From: Toxonevra muliebris
Lineage: Eukaryota > Arthropoda > Insecta > Diptera > Pallopteridae
Length of the DNA stretch: 64,000 bases
Reading direction: 5' to 3'
Assembly (NCBI GenBank): GCA_963691655.1
Contig: OY829327.1
Location: 57,300,079-57,364,078, forward strand
Both the position numbers and the translations under genes were made by a program. Positions 49,369 to 61,272 of the stretch are shown piece by piece. Every line of letters begins with the position of its first letter. Position 1 is the stretch's first letter. Under the pieces are notes generated by a model. It was not told the origin of the DNA and searched no databases. It saw only the letters and a list, made by a program, of their open reading frames with translations.

Positions 49369-50441
49369 TTCCCCTATTTTCCATGGAGTTTATTTGTGAA
49401 TGTTATAGATAGTGTCTACATTGCATTTGCCATTATGGGAAAATATTAATCTACAAGATCACAACTAAAATCCTAATTATAACAGCGCTGCTCTAGTTAG
49501 ATCCATTTCTAAATTTTTGTGGTAGAAATGAAAAGCAGCATAACTCGACTTACGATGGAAAATATTTTATCATAAATTTTTGATTACAAATATTAAACTG
49601 GTGCGAATTTTTAAATAACTTTTAGAATTATATATCGCAACCACAAATGGTAGAAAATCGAAAAGTACACCGAATCAGCGCATTTTATTTTTGAAAATAA
49701 TATCGCTTACACCCCTCCAAAAAAAAAAAAAATGTGCAAATAACATCGAAAAACTAAAAAGTCTGCGTCAAATTGACTGCAACTTAAAAAAAGCTTTACA
49801 TTTAACCACAATACGGACCTAAAGTCGGCAAATGAGGTCTTCATATTTTGGCCATATTGCCCTAGCCTTAAAAGGAAAATAAAAACATCTACAGGATCAA
49901 AAAATCGAGTTTTTGACGAAAATTTGAAGACCTTACAAACCATTTTATCTTCAAAAATAAAATGCGCAGAGGGGTGGATGATTTAAGAAAGAATGCCTCA
50001 TTTATATACCTACATATGTATCTTTAGCTTTTTATCTCTTATATGAAAAATTACAAAATTGTGTTTTAATGATTAAAAAGCATGTTTAAATTAAAAAAAA
50101 AACTACCGTATTCGATTACTTTTTTGTTTTTTTTTTTAAATCCCCCGTCATATTGGATCCGCCATTTGCAATTGCAAAAGGGGCCACTATGGACTCATAA
50201 GTAGACATAATAATCTACATTTTAAGCCCAATTAGAGATTTTTTCGTTAAAAACATTTTTTGGTAGAGGGGTTAGTCCCCATATATAAGGTGGTTTTTTT
50301 TTTAGTTATTTGAATCTACGAAGAATATTGTTGTCACACAAAATTTTTCCTATGTATTTTGGTCCACTGAATTCGAAAATGACGTTGGAGTTTCGGATTT
50401 AATGAAATTTCATTAAAAAAGTGCTATTATTTTTTCAATTA
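49369..50441. other. AT-rich intergenic, no gene
   Basis: A 78-codon minus-strand frame at 49943-49707 has no motifs. Nothing else was recognised. Confidence 0.5.
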
Positions 50442-50900
50442 CAATGGACGCTCGGAATTCTTAAGTAGTTTGTTTTTGGGCTACTTAAGAATTCCGAATT
50501 CTTAAGATTTCGGAACGGTTTTAAAAATCAATTTTTTTTTTCAAGAAACTATTACAGCTTCATAGTCGTAAATAACTATAGGTGTAAAATATTTAAGAAA
50601 TACATGTAACATACATTTCTTATACATCAATGTACGTTGTACACAGTAGCATTTTATGAGGTTAAAGCACTAAAAGCGAGAAGAACAATCGAACAAAAAT
50701 TAGTTCCAAACCTACTCAGAAAACTTAAGTCAAATCTTAAGCTTTGAGGAAGTTACATACAAAATAAAAATTAATTCCGAACCTTCTCAGAAAACTTAAG
50801 TCAAATCTTAAGATTTTAGGAAGTTGCATACTAGTCAAAAATTGGTTAATTTTTCTGGACAATTAAGATTTCCGAACTTAAGAATTCCGAGCCTGCACAG
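50442..50900. mobile_element. MITE with TA duplication and internal 66-bp direct repeat
   Basis: Ends read CAATGGACGCTCGGAATTCT at 50442 and, in complement, CTGTGCAGGCTCGGAATTCT at 50900, flanked by TA on both sides. CTTAAGAATTCCG palindromes lie inside each end. A direct repeat of about 66 bp occurs at 50695-50760 and 50765-50831 (shared core CAGAAAACTTAAGTCAAATC). Of pogo/Tc1-type size and target, non-coding, 459 bp. Confidence 0.75.
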
Positions 50901-50902
50901 TA

Positions 50903-52317
50903 ATACTATTCAAGCGCTCATTTCCCTAGTTGTTTAGTGCAAATTTATCCCTTTTCTACCTTATTCATTTTTGTAAAAAGAAAATCAAACCAAATTCAGG
51001 ACAATTTCCTTGTAAATTACTTGAAAAAAAGTTTTTTTTTCGTATATCCATGAAAAAACACTTCATGGTTTCACGTATTTATTCACCAAATAGCAACAAA
51101 CGGAGAGGAAGAGAAACCAATCATACACAAGGAGAATCACACTGTCAGATTTTGTATGAAAATTCATTTGCACAATTTGTATAGCTTTGTATTTTGCTTG
51201 TGAACACAACCCTGAGTGCCTGGGAGCTGTTGTTTGCTGTACAAAAAATGTCAAATGAAAAATGGAAGAAGTAGGAGCGAAATTATTTAAATTATAAAAG
51301 TGAACTATTTCCCAAAGTTTAATAAACTTTAGCTTTTCGCTTTTTCTTAGCATTTTTAAAATAAGGTTTTTTTTTGCAGTTTACTTAAAACTGTTTTATA
51401 CGAAATGTGCACAAATAACTTGTCAGGGTCGTTCACGTGAAGTTGCTGATAAAACTATGCAGTTGCGCTTTGTATAAATATATCTGCTTACATGAATACC
51501 CTTATTATAGTTGGGTAGAGCAATCATTTCCAATCAACATCAACAAATTTTAGACAACTTGGTATGTAGTTACTTTTAAATTGTTTAACCATTTTTTTAC
51601 TTTTATTTGAATTATTACATACCTATCCATTGACTCAAACTGTATAAAAGGATATAAATGTATGTATTTGAACACTTTGGCATATTTTTCTCATTTTTTC
51701 TTTTATGGAATCTGGGTAAAAGAATTCTATAATTGTTTAAGGTTTCGTTGTTGTTGAAACTCGTCAAATAGATGATTTTCCTAAACAAAAAAACAAAAAT
51801 TTGGGAGCTACGTGGGTACATAATGAACCACTTATAAAAACAAACTTGTTTTCTATATATTGGCCGCGCAATGTTCTAGTATTTAAATTCATTGGCATTA
51901 AGTCGCAGTTTTTATGCTCACCAACTTAGATTTTTTAAATAGTATTCGAAAAAAGATAAGTACGAAGTAATGCAACCAAAAAATTAGCTCAGAAAGTTTG
52001 CCAATGTGGTAAGCTATTAAAAATGGCAATTTTACTGCATTCGATAAAATTTATTGTTTTAGATTTTGTCCAATTTACGTGTTCGCATATTTCGTGATAC
52101 AATAAAGATATTATATTTGAGGTTTTTTTTGTTCGATAGAGCATTCATGTGTATTTACTAAAAATTATGGTTGTATAACTTGTAGTAATTTTAACTTTAT
52201 CAGGCACTATTTTACCACGTTGATATTAACTCGCTTTCAATGGTGTCTGTCTGTCTGTCAGTCTGTTCGGTACAAATTTTGTAATCGATTTTAAACTAAC
52301 TTCCCGATGAGCTAGAG
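50903..52317. other. Intergenic, no gene
   Basis: The frames at 50930-51353 have no motifs. A TCTG microsatellite lies at 52242-52263. Nothing else was recognised. Confidence 0.5.
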
Positions 52318-52607
52318 ACGTGGGACGCATATGGATAGAGATAAAATTGCTAGCCATTTAGGTGAACTATTCATCCATCAATTTCCTATTGCATGCGAAC
52401 CACGTTTGTTGTTTTAAATCATACAAGTATTTTCGTCCTACTAAAACTCACAGTTACAAATTTTCAAGACAATCTATATGGAATAAGGAATCTATATGTG
52501 GTTGTGAATCTGTATGGGGTTAGGAGAAATTATTTTATACTTTTTAGTCCATTTTAAAAACGTGGTATATTAAAAATATTTTTTATTTAAATTATTTTTT
52601 GTCATAA
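52318..52607 (+). repeat. Dispersed repeat, partner of 25012-25282
   Basis: Reverse complement of this stretch aligns with 25012-25282. It directly adjoins the Tc1 element that begins near 52634. Non-coding. Confidence 0.7.
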
Positions 52608-52633
52608 ATTTTAGTTTTAGTGAAATAGAACTA

Positions 52634-53600
52634 CAGTTGCGTGCAGCTAATTAGCAACGACTTGAAAGGCAACATAAAATTTGCTCTAAATCTAATTTTT
52701 GAAACTTTTTACTGATTCTAAGTCCACTAAGAGTCGCCATTAAAGTGCAGCATTACTTTTTCCTGTCACATAATCTATATAATAATAAGGATCTCAAAAT
52801 AGGAATGTTAAACCAAATTAAAACCTAATAAAGTCGTGCATATAATTAACAACGCTTAATGTTTGTGGTAAAAATTAGATTTATTTATTTGAAAAAATTT
52901 AATATTTTGTAGCAAACCTTTTATTTTTTATAACTTCTTGACATCTGCGAGGCATGGACTCAATTAAATGCTGGCATCCATCTGATGACACTCTATTTAC
53001 TTTAGTTTCATCAGAAAACAGCACTTTCTTCCATTCATTAATTGTCCAGTTGCGATATTTCATTGCGAAGTCTAATCTTTTTTTCGGTTCTTCTTCTTAG
53101 AAACTCTTCCAAATAGCCCATTTTCACGCAAACGTGAAAAATAATCTTTTTTTCGGTTCTTCTTCTTAGAAACTCTTCCAAATAGCCCATTTTCACCAAA
53201 AACTGCCACACGAATTTCGTTTGCTGTTTTATGGGGAAACTTTCTGGATTCACACACTATTAATTCGTCCTCTCTAACAGTGGTTTTTCGAGCTCTAGGC
53301 TTACGCGGTACCTTCTTGGTCGTTTTATTTTTAAGGAAATATTGACCATCCTTTTAGACACCTTTAAGGTTTTTGCAATTTCACCGTAAGACTTTCCATC
53401 CTTACGCATCTCGACAATTATGGCCCGGGTATTTTCGTCACAAGATTTGTTTCTACCCATTTTACAAACTCACTAATAAACATAAATTAAGCCAAATAAA
53501 AAATTAAGCTTACCATAATATCGAAAAAGTTACCTTTTATGTCCAAAAATTATAAAAACACAAAAAAAGATACGCTTTGCTAATTATATGCACGATTGTT
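52634..53600. mobile_element. Internally deleted Tc1-family element
   Basis: The left outer end CAGTTGCGTGCAGC...TAATTAGCAACG after TA at 52632-52633 resembles the right end, which in complement reads CAATCGTGCATATAATTAGC (ending near 53600). A second, closer match GTCGTGCATATAATTAACAA lies at 52835, suggesting the inverted-repeat/direct-repeat arrangement of some Tc1 elements. It encloses a minus-strand transposase remnant. Confidence 0.65.
52895..53460 (-). pseudogene. Tc1-family transposase, internally deleted and partly duplicated
   Basis: Starts at ATG 53460: MGRNKSCDENTRAIIVEMRK and then YGEIAKTLKVSKRMV, the first helix-turn-helix. After a shift come SRKFPHKTANEIRVAVFGEN and WTINEWKKVLFSDETKVNRV with the first catalytic Asp, then directly SMPRRCQEVIKNKRFATKY, the normal C-terminal end. 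The DDE domain between the first Asp and the C-terminus is therefore missing. A ~70-bp segment encoding GLFGRVSKKKNRKK is tandemly duplicated (53076-53132 and 53149-53205). Confidence 0.8.
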
Positions 53601-55166
53601 TTTTCACTTTATTTCCAAATAACCTCACATCTGATCAAGTGACGGTATTTGCCGAGGAGGTGGTGATAACCTCTCGACGGCCCTGACTATGGTACATTGT
53701 ATCGGTTCCCTTTATTTATTACTTGTATCGTATAATACAATATTATACCAAAGATCCACAGCAAGTAGCTCATTCCTGTAAAACACTTTACAACAATTTA
53801 GGAATCTCTACACATGTATACATATACATACACATATGCATATTCGCGTTTATTCAAAAATTGGCTTATACTCAGTTGCATGCTTTGTTGACAACGATTG
53901 TGAATTACAATCGTTTTCTTTCTTGCTTCTTACTTGCATTCTTCGCTTCATTGTGTATGAATACTGCTATTTCGTTAGCAGTCTCAATCTCGAATCTTTC
54001 GCGTTCAACCTATTCGTTTTAACTCTGTTTATTCATACTTGCATGTTTCGTACGAACATACTGTACGCATAATAGGCAGGAGTGAAAATGGCAAAATATC
54101 TCAAATCAGGTTTGGGCAGTGAAGTTATTGTATATTTTCATAAAAAACTCGGAAATTTTTTTTGATATGCTCTCAAAACTCGTGTCTTCAGCTCTGGCAG
54201 AGGCAAAAAAGGTTGAATTTTTTCACAAAATCTCAGAAAAAATAATAAGTAGGCTTCTGTGATTACTAAAAACTCTTTGGGTAGATACTAGAATATTATT
54301 CACACATTTTCAATCATTTTCCAATTTTGCTGCATGTTACAAAATGATTCTTTCAGCTCTGGCAAACCAATAAAAAATTTAAACAAAAATTAAAAAAAAA
54401 TACCCAAATATCAGGAATAAATGTTCATTAACAACAAAACGATTCAGACGATGGATAAATTACATTTTATTTTGATTGTCATTGAATAAAATTGATACCG
54501 CGAAATATACAGCGGTATGCGGTTTTGGAGTTTAAAAAACTGTATAGATACGAGCGTTATGCATGCATGATATTCGTTTTTCAGCATGGCAGTAAACTGT
54601 GTATGAACACAACCATTCAGGTCTCTGATCTATACTATCCTTCCGTGCGGACACATCGGTATGGTTTATTGCATAAAATCTAACGATACAGAACAATGTA
54701 ACCGCGAAGCCACTGCCAACGATCTAAGTCTGAGTCTGATTGTTTTGTTCAATTTGATGCATGTCCTTTCATATTAATTTTCCTCCGTTATCCCGTTTAG
54801 TTTCTGTTCTGTAGATGTGAATTATTGGTAGTATTTTACAGTAGAATATATATGTAAATTAATTACATAATGGTTGGAGTATGATTTACATAAATATATA
54901 TATTAATATTTGTATTAACGCTGTGTAATTGTATATATGTATTAGTGGACTAGGGTTGTGCGATTAAAATTATAATAATTTTATATCGTCACAACTTTAA
55001 TATACACAATACAATCTTAGACATGGTACATTAAATATGCAAAAGCTTGCCGCATAACTGTGCAAGTGGCACACTTTTGTAAGTTACCGTTATAACGGGA
55101 TTCACTTTATAGAACTTTAGATTTTGAGTTTTGAAAAAATCACTTTTCTAGACTAATTAGTTTTCA
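53601..55166. other. Intergenic, no gene
   Basis: Several plus-strand frames at 53723-54072 and 54492-54683 lack motifs. The phrase CAGCTCTGGCA occurs at 54189 and 54355, with no clear element. Confidence 0.5.
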
Positions 55167-55363
55167 GTATGCGGTCGCGACAAGAGAAAGTGCGCAAAAA
55201 AATGTTGCACGTTTACTTAAATAATAGAAACGCGACATACTTATAAAACGATTGCAAGCTTCGCGAGCGTTCGTAGGACAAACATTGGATTTCTTGACAT
55301 GTGGATGTGTCCAGAAAGTCAGGAAGTGGCAAAACAAGTTCAATTTTAAAGAAAAAGGTGCTA

Positions 55364-56624
55364 AGGAGTGAGATCGAAAAAATCTCAACATATATAAAAT
55401 TCAATAATTTTTAAACGGTTGATCTTAGAGTTTTGATTTTTTTTTATTTAATTGATAATATTTTACAAATTACAGAAAAATATATATTTTATAGTTCTAA
55501 CCACTATTTATGAGCCCGTGGACCTTTTTTTGGTAAGCCTTCCATTAGAGATTTGATAGTTGTTTCAGACCTTTTTGGAACAGTTTGCCCATCTCCTTTT
55601 AAAATCTTCGATATTTTGGGACACCTTTTTTGTGCTCTTTAAGTTTCTTTTCACAAGAGCCCAATATCTCTCCACTGGTCTTAGCTCCGGATAATTTGGA
55701 GGATTGGCCTCTCTTGGTATAGAAATTATGTTATTACTTTGGTACCACTCCAGAGCTTTCTTGCCGTAGTGACATGATGCCAAATAGATCCAAAAATATG
55801 TAGACACATTGTGCTCTCTTATGAAAGGAAGAAGTCTTTTTTCAAACATTCTTTGATGTATATTTCGGTATTTATAGAGCCCACTGTAACAAATGACTTG
55901 CTTCTTTTGCCGCAACCTTGCCATACCAGGAATTTTTTAAGAAATTTTGTCTGCTTTTGGATTCTAAATTGTTCTTCGACATTTCCTCGAGCATCAGCAA
56001 CATAAAAATTTTGACCCGGAAGCTGCGTAAAATCTGCCAGTACATACGTTTCGTCGTCCATTATACAACATGAATATTTTTGTATGAAATTTGATTTTAA
56101 TTTCCGAGCCCTACTTTTGGCGTCTAAATTTTTTGCAGCATTTCTGACTGGAACTTTTTGGACTTTGTATGTTTTCAAACCTGCATTGGCTTTAACTTTT
56201 CGCACCAAATAGTCAGAGCACTGGGCTAACCGGGCAGCTTTTCTACCAGATGTGTTTGGAGATCTTTTTAATATGCTTTCTATTTTCTTGGCTTTCCCAA
56301 CATCATGTGGTCCTTGTTTTCTTTCCAAACCAGGTTTCCTATCGATGGTCAATTTCTCTTGAAACTGTTTAATAACATTGGAAACAGTTTGGCGGAAGAC
56401 CAAAGACCAATTTTAATTTTTCTGAAAATTTTTAATAATTTTAAAACGTACTTCTTTTTCTTCACTCATTTTGATCAAACTCACAATAAATCAACATGTT
56501 TGTCATTAAAAATAACAACTTACATATTTTTCAAAGATAACTAGATCAAAGAAATTTTTAAATTTTACACCCAAAAAAAATTATTAGGTAAAACGTGTGC
56601 TAAGATTTTTTCAATCTCATTCCT
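55364..56624. mobile_element. Near-complete DD37E mariner-like element with TIRs and TA duplication
   Basis: Ends AGGARTGAGATYGAAAAAAT at 55364 and, in complement, at 56624, with about 27 bp of near-identity. TA duplicates at 55362-55363 and 56625-56626. At 1261 bp it has the normal size for the group. The transposase is on the minus strand. The element sits inside another relic of the same superfamily in the opposite orientation. Confidence 0.85.
55565..56469 (-). pseudogene. DD37E (ITmD37E-like) transposase, frameshifted
   Basis: Starts at ATG 56469 (MSEEKEVRFKIIKNFQK), then a stop and shift, RQTVSNVIKQFQEKLTIDRK (helix-turn-helix), KTYKVQKVPVRN, and CCIMDDETYVLADFTQLPGQ with the first catalytic Asp. 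Then comes RIQKQTKFLKKFLVWQG. A shift near 55830 leads to LPFIREHNVSTYFWIYLASC, where the usual second Asp (PDLASCHYG) has become Tyr, and NYPELRPVERYWALVK with the final Glu. The spacing from that second position to the Glu is 37 residues, hence DD37E. Dead by frameshift, stop and loss of a catalytic Asp. Confidence 0.85.
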
Positions 56625-57211
56625 TAGACATGCGAAAACGCAATCCGAATGTCGCCACGAGATTAAGCAAAAAAAATCAAAACCAACCACGTTCACATTT
56701 TAAGAACAAAAAATAAAAAATGCGATGTCAAGTTTTATGCAAAATATTAAACAATAAATTAGCAATAAGCGATGCAAACGGTTGTTTGTACAAACACCTG
56801 TTAAAAAGAAAAATGCGTGCCATGACTACGGATGATGAAACGGATATCAAAATGTATTATTTAACATTGCCAGAGAAGCAATATTATTCTGCAAAGGGCA
56901 GTTGCAAATTTCCACAACATTTTAAAATAATTCAAAAAGAAAACTATTCAAAAAAAATTATGATGCGGCAGGCGATTTGCCAGATTTCAATAAAAAGTAT
57001 ATTCAAGCCATCAAAATGATATCTAGTAGAACTGTGCAAAAGTTGATCGTGGCCATTAACCGCAAAATTCGAATATGCCAACGCCAAAGCTTGAAAAACT
57101 AAAATTGTGTTTTTCCCATTTTTTCATACTAACAATAAGTTAAAATAAAATTATAAACAAAGACATATTTACAAAGTCACAACAATCTTACATTAATATT
57201 GCATATACTTA

Positions 57212-57540
57212 TTAGCTATGTCTAATGGCTGCTGCGTACGTCTGGTGTATGTTGTTTAAGTCGTCTTTGTGATTTATAGCTGTGTTCGTTTTTTGTTGTA
57301 TTCTTAGAGTCTCAAGTGTCATTCTATTTTTATATTTACGTTCTATGTCAAATATTTTTGCATTGGTGAAATCTGCTGTGTGTCGGGTTTCCGTTAAATG
57401 TTGCGCTAGCGCTGTTGTTGTCTTCTTGTTTTTCGCGTCTGTTATGTGTTCTGCTATTCGTGAACCGTAAGCTCTTTTTGTTGTCCCTATGTATGTCTTA
57501 TTGCAAATTTCACCTTCTCTCCCTTTATAATTTGTTTATA
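57212..57540 (-). pseudogene. Penelope-like element GIY-YIG endonuclease fragment
   Basis: The minus-strand frame is open for about 100 codons to the TAA at 57212. CNKTYIGTTKRAYGSRIAEH matches the (G/C)xxYIGxTxRxxxxRxxEH start of GIY-YIG. TALAQHLTETRHTADF and IFDIERKYKNRMTLETLRI match the C-terminal endonuclease of Penelope-like retroelements. The reverse transcriptase that should precede it is absent, since the frame is closed beyond about 57540. The domain itself shows no stop, so the copy may be young. Confidence 0.8.
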
Positions 57541-57601
57541 ATTTATAATTTGTTTAATTGTTCATTTGTTATCTTATTATATTTTATAATAAACAGACTG
57601 C

Positions 57602-57633
57602 CTGAGGATGGTCTTAAAAAGACCGAAACGCGT
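57602..57633 (+). ncRNA. Hammerhead-ribozyme-like core motif
   Basis: CTGAGGA at 57602-57608 is followed by a 6-bp stem (GGTCTT / AAGACC, loop AAA) after one extra T. Then come GAAA and CGCGT. CUGANGA - stem II - GAAA is the hammerhead core, and such motifs are reported in Penelope-like terminal repeats. Stem I pairing with the flanks is not evident, and the motif is opposite in strand to the neighbouring GIY-YIG fragment. It may therefore be degenerate or not a ribozyme. Confidence 0.35.
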
Positions 57634-57660
57634 AGGAGAAGATGAAAATTAACGACCAGA

Positions 57661-58439
57661 AAAGCCCGAATAAATAACAAACACCAAATTAAATGTAAAC
57701 AGAAAACATTTTGAGTTTTTGATTTAAAAAATTAAGGTTTAATTTTTGCAATTTTTAATGTACCATGTCTTACTTACATACATACATAAATAAAGATTTT
57801 ATCAAAATTATTTTTTCTTCAAAACCTCTATATCTTATCGTTGACATTGTAAACAAAAATTTGGTACTACATTCACAAATATTCACACACTTTTTTATCA
57901 GCAATTTTAATAAAATTATCGATAATGAAGAGAGGTGTCTATTGTTTATTGTTGAGTGTGCAATATAATGTTAAAGTTACGCTAAGTTTCTTTTTGAATT
58001 ACTTAACACCAATTGATGTATTTATCATGACATAAAACATAACTAATTGGCATTTCCTAATTCTGTTAAACAATGAATTTAATAGTTTATTATCGATATG
58101 TAGTTATGCATGTAGAGTTGTAATGTAAAGATGTAAATATTTAGAATGCAACCAGCACATAACGCTCGTTTTTTACAAGGCTGTTATAAGTAAAAAAAAA
58201 CGTATGTGTAAAAAAATCACACCGGTATTTTATAAATTATCTTCGTGAGAAGGGTATTTGCCGACTTTTAAAACCTGTTTTTGATTTAGTGTTCACAAAA
58301 TGTCCTCGATTTTTACTGCACTTGTTTTTGATAAAATCACTTGTTTGAGAGACGTTTTATTTTTAATAAACAAGAAGCCTAGAAGAATTCAGGAATAGAT
58401 CAGCAATTGAAAAATTAAATTAAATAAAAAACTCAATTC
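57661..58439. other. AT-rich intergenic, nothing recognised
   Basis: No gene or repeat with defined ends was seen. Confidence 0.5.
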
Positions 58440-58620
58440 CTAACGAAAATATAGCTGAGCTAGTCCTATCTATTACAGGAACCAATGTTTGTGTAGAGCG
58501 AATATTTTGAGATATAAATTCTATGTGGGCATATGGAAATTGGCACAATAAAAGATTTGCTGCAAGCGAAGAGAAATTTTGTAATCTTAAGTGAAGCATT
58601 TAATGAAAATCCTGCTCAAA
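58440..58620 (+). pseudogene. hAT transposase C-terminal dimerisation relic
   Basis: One frame reads IAELVLSITGTNVCVERIF, a stop, then DINSMWAYGNWHNKRFAASE. This is the hAT dimerisation signature (LVLSxPxSNAxVERVFS...W...RNRxS). About 50 codons remain. No upstream catalytic region was found. Confidence 0.65.
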
Positions 58621-60498
58621 AATAACTTAATTTGCAAAACAAAAATTCTTTCTATACTTCATAAACAGTTTTATGTGCATAGTTTTATGCCGTTGTTTGA
58701 ATGTTGTAAGTTTAATAATAAATGACAGTAACTATGTTACACAATAACAAAAAAATTTTGTAATTTGATGCGACACATAATGCATGTTATAGATCTAGTA
58801 AAAAAAAAAAATTAAAAAATTTTATACTTAGAATTTTTAATACACCCGCAAAAAAAAACTATTTTCAGAGGTCTGCGCTCGATTTTTATTTGAAAGAACG
58901 ATTCTTTAAATGGTTTAAAATTTTTTACACTGTTTTTTCACCATTCAGCATCAGTTTAGGGAATCTCTGGATTCGCTAGTGAGTACAACAGTACAGGAAC
59001 GATATAATTGCTGACCTTAATGCTAAAAAAAAGCACATGGTGGATGGACCCAACGATTTCAAAGCTTAATATTTGTGAATATAAAAATGGGATAAATAGT
59101 CAACTGTGTTTCAACATTTTATTTAATCGGCGATTAAAATTTCTTTCTACTGCTGCGATTATCAACAACGATGTGGTTTCTTATGTTTCGGCTTTTTCTG
59201 ACATAAACTCCACGTTTGCTATACTTTCACGTCAACGATTCGAATAAAATATCGCATGACCACGGAAATAATTTTTACGTTATCATGAGACAACGTGTTA
59301 GTTGAAACTGAGACAAACTGTATTGATAACAAATCATATTTGAGCACATCTTTGGCATAGGAAGCGAACACATTTATCACAATGGATTCGAAGTTTGGGC
59401 GTGCTTTTATATTAACATTAAAATCTATAGCACTAGAGTACTTATTACACAATCGAATATAATGAGTGTTATGTGTTGAAACGAATAATAATCTAATGTA
59501 TTATGGCACATTAAGGTGGAGCGTTAAAATTAAACAAATTAGATAACTCTAAACAATTTAATTTGTCGTCATTACGATTTAAAACATAATTATGTAAAAT
59601 ATAGCTAAAAATTTTATTATACTAGGTTTTTTAGAATATGATATAATGCAAAATTTGTTTAATTATGCACTATTCTTCATCATACCACGGTGTTTTCATG
59701 AGTACTCATATTGATGTTTTCAAATGAAGATAAATTCAACTCACGCGATTTCTCCTATACTTTAATTGTTATATTCCCCTAAATCATACATTGTTATTTT
59801 CTAGAGACTATAAGTGCTCATTTTTTTATTGTCACTTTGACAAAAAATATGATCGTTCATTAAGGTGTTAAAAATCACCTAGCCCTATTTAAAAAATAGA
59901 ACAGAAATAGTGAAATTGCATAGGAAAAGAAATATTTATTCGATATATTATATATATTATATATATATGTTATGTGTATTTTCAAAAAAAAAAAGTCAAA
60001 ATTTTACAAAATAGTGATCTTTTGGGCTTATGAGCGTTGTTCATATTTCGGTAAAGGAAAAGATTTGAAATTTTTCCGGGTAGAACATGTTAATGTGAAG
60101 CTAAAACGCAAATTTATTAAAAAATTAAATTTATAATATTAACCTATTTTACGTTATTATTGTCGCATACGTTCCTTAATCATGAAATATTTTATTTCAC
60201 TTTTGCTGGTTTTATTTCTTGTTGTCAATTTAATTATAAATTTCATAGCGTAATATCCAAGTGTAATGGACCTGGACTTATGCCCACATTTCCACGGCAA
60301 AAAAAAAATGAATGTATCGAAAAAAACTTTATTTTTACAGTTTATCTACACTCAAAAACGGAGCTCGTGCAAATGAAAATATGCACTTTTGATTTGATAT
60401 TTGGAAAACTGTTTCTGGTTACCCAATCTCTTAGGCCAGCAATGCCTAAAAACTCAAAAGTATATAACTGCAGTGAATCCTTCTAGAAAAATATATGT
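58621..60498. other. AT-rich intergenic, no gene
   Basis: The frames at 59008-59452 and 60160-60486 have no motifs. An AT/TA dinucleotide run lies near 59945-59972. Confidence 0.5.
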
Positions 60499-60599
60499 AT
60501 AGGGTAACGGCACTAGTGATCGGTCAGTCTCTAGTGATCTGCCACTTTTATCTATTTTTACCAAAAATAAGAAAACTCTTGATATTTTTATAGATATGA

Positions 60600-60950
60600 A
60601 AACACGGTTAGATGGAGACACATGCCGCCAACGCTGGAAGTGGGCAAGAATATTCCAGCGGCAAGGTATGCATTACGTAAGAGATGACTAAAATACCCCA
60701 CAGAGAGGGAAGGCCTGATCTAAATGTCACAGAGCCCTATATGATGCCCTCCCGATGAATGACGCCGCTTCAGTCTGCAATGAGACCACGCCCGTCTCAC
60801 CAGATCGAAGGAAACCCAGGCGTCTCCCACGTTTATACGAAACGGTGCTCGCGACTGCAATGATACCACGCCCGTCTCACCACATCGGTTAAAACAAAAA
60901 GACGCAGTCAAAAATAAACGCCAAGAAGACCTAGACGTCTCGCACTGATT
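60600..60950. repeat. GC-rich foreign-looking block with interspersed direct repeat
   Basis: Base composition is near 50% GC, against roughly 30% around it. CTGCAATGAKACCACGCCCG and then TCTCACCA occurs at about 60775 and 60856, and RGACGTCTCGCACT/GGCGTCTCCCACG-like words recur. The minus-strand frame across it has no recognisable domain. It is probably an inserted fragment of another repeat family. Confidence 0.5.
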
Positions 60951-61272
60951 TCGGCTTTCAATGCTTTTACTCCACGTAAAATTAAAAAAAATAAAAAACA
61001 TGGCGGCAACGCACATGCGAATAATATTTAATCGGTCATACAAAGATAAAAGCTATAGACATGATTTAATTCGAATATTTGTAATAAATATCGCCGACGC
61101 ATATTTACAATTTTATATGTGCAAGCTTAAAACAAAAACACAAGTAATGATAAATTTTAGTCATCGGCCGGATAAAATTATTCTTGCCATACCCGGCCGA
61201 TTATTGAAATATTAAGTTAATATAATACCACAAAAAGTTATAATACTTTTTGGAAAATGTTAAGAATATAAT

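Larger units (their letters stand above)
55167..57040 (+). pseudogene. DD37E (ITmD37E-like) transposase relic split by a nested element
   Basis: The N-terminal part at 55167-55360 reads RQEKVRKKMLHVYLNNRNAT and HVDVSRKSGSGKTSS. It stops at 55363 where a second element is inserted, and resumes at 56625 with DMRKRNPNVATRLSKKN. Further on comes RAMTTDDETDIKMYYLTLPE (catalytic Asp), QHFKIIQKENYSKKIMM and RQAICQ. Removing the insert and one TA keeps the reading frame across the junction. Internal stops and shifts mean it is non-functional. The region after about 57005 is truncated before the second catalytic Asp. Confidence 0.75.

Noticed and set aside
51063..51353. 96-codon minus-strand ORF
   Set aside because: No motif, no family resemblance and no transcript signals; it overlaps an equally long plus-strand frame.
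60160..60486. 108-codon plus-strand ORF
   Set aside because: No recognisable domain and a composition typical of random AT-rich sequence.
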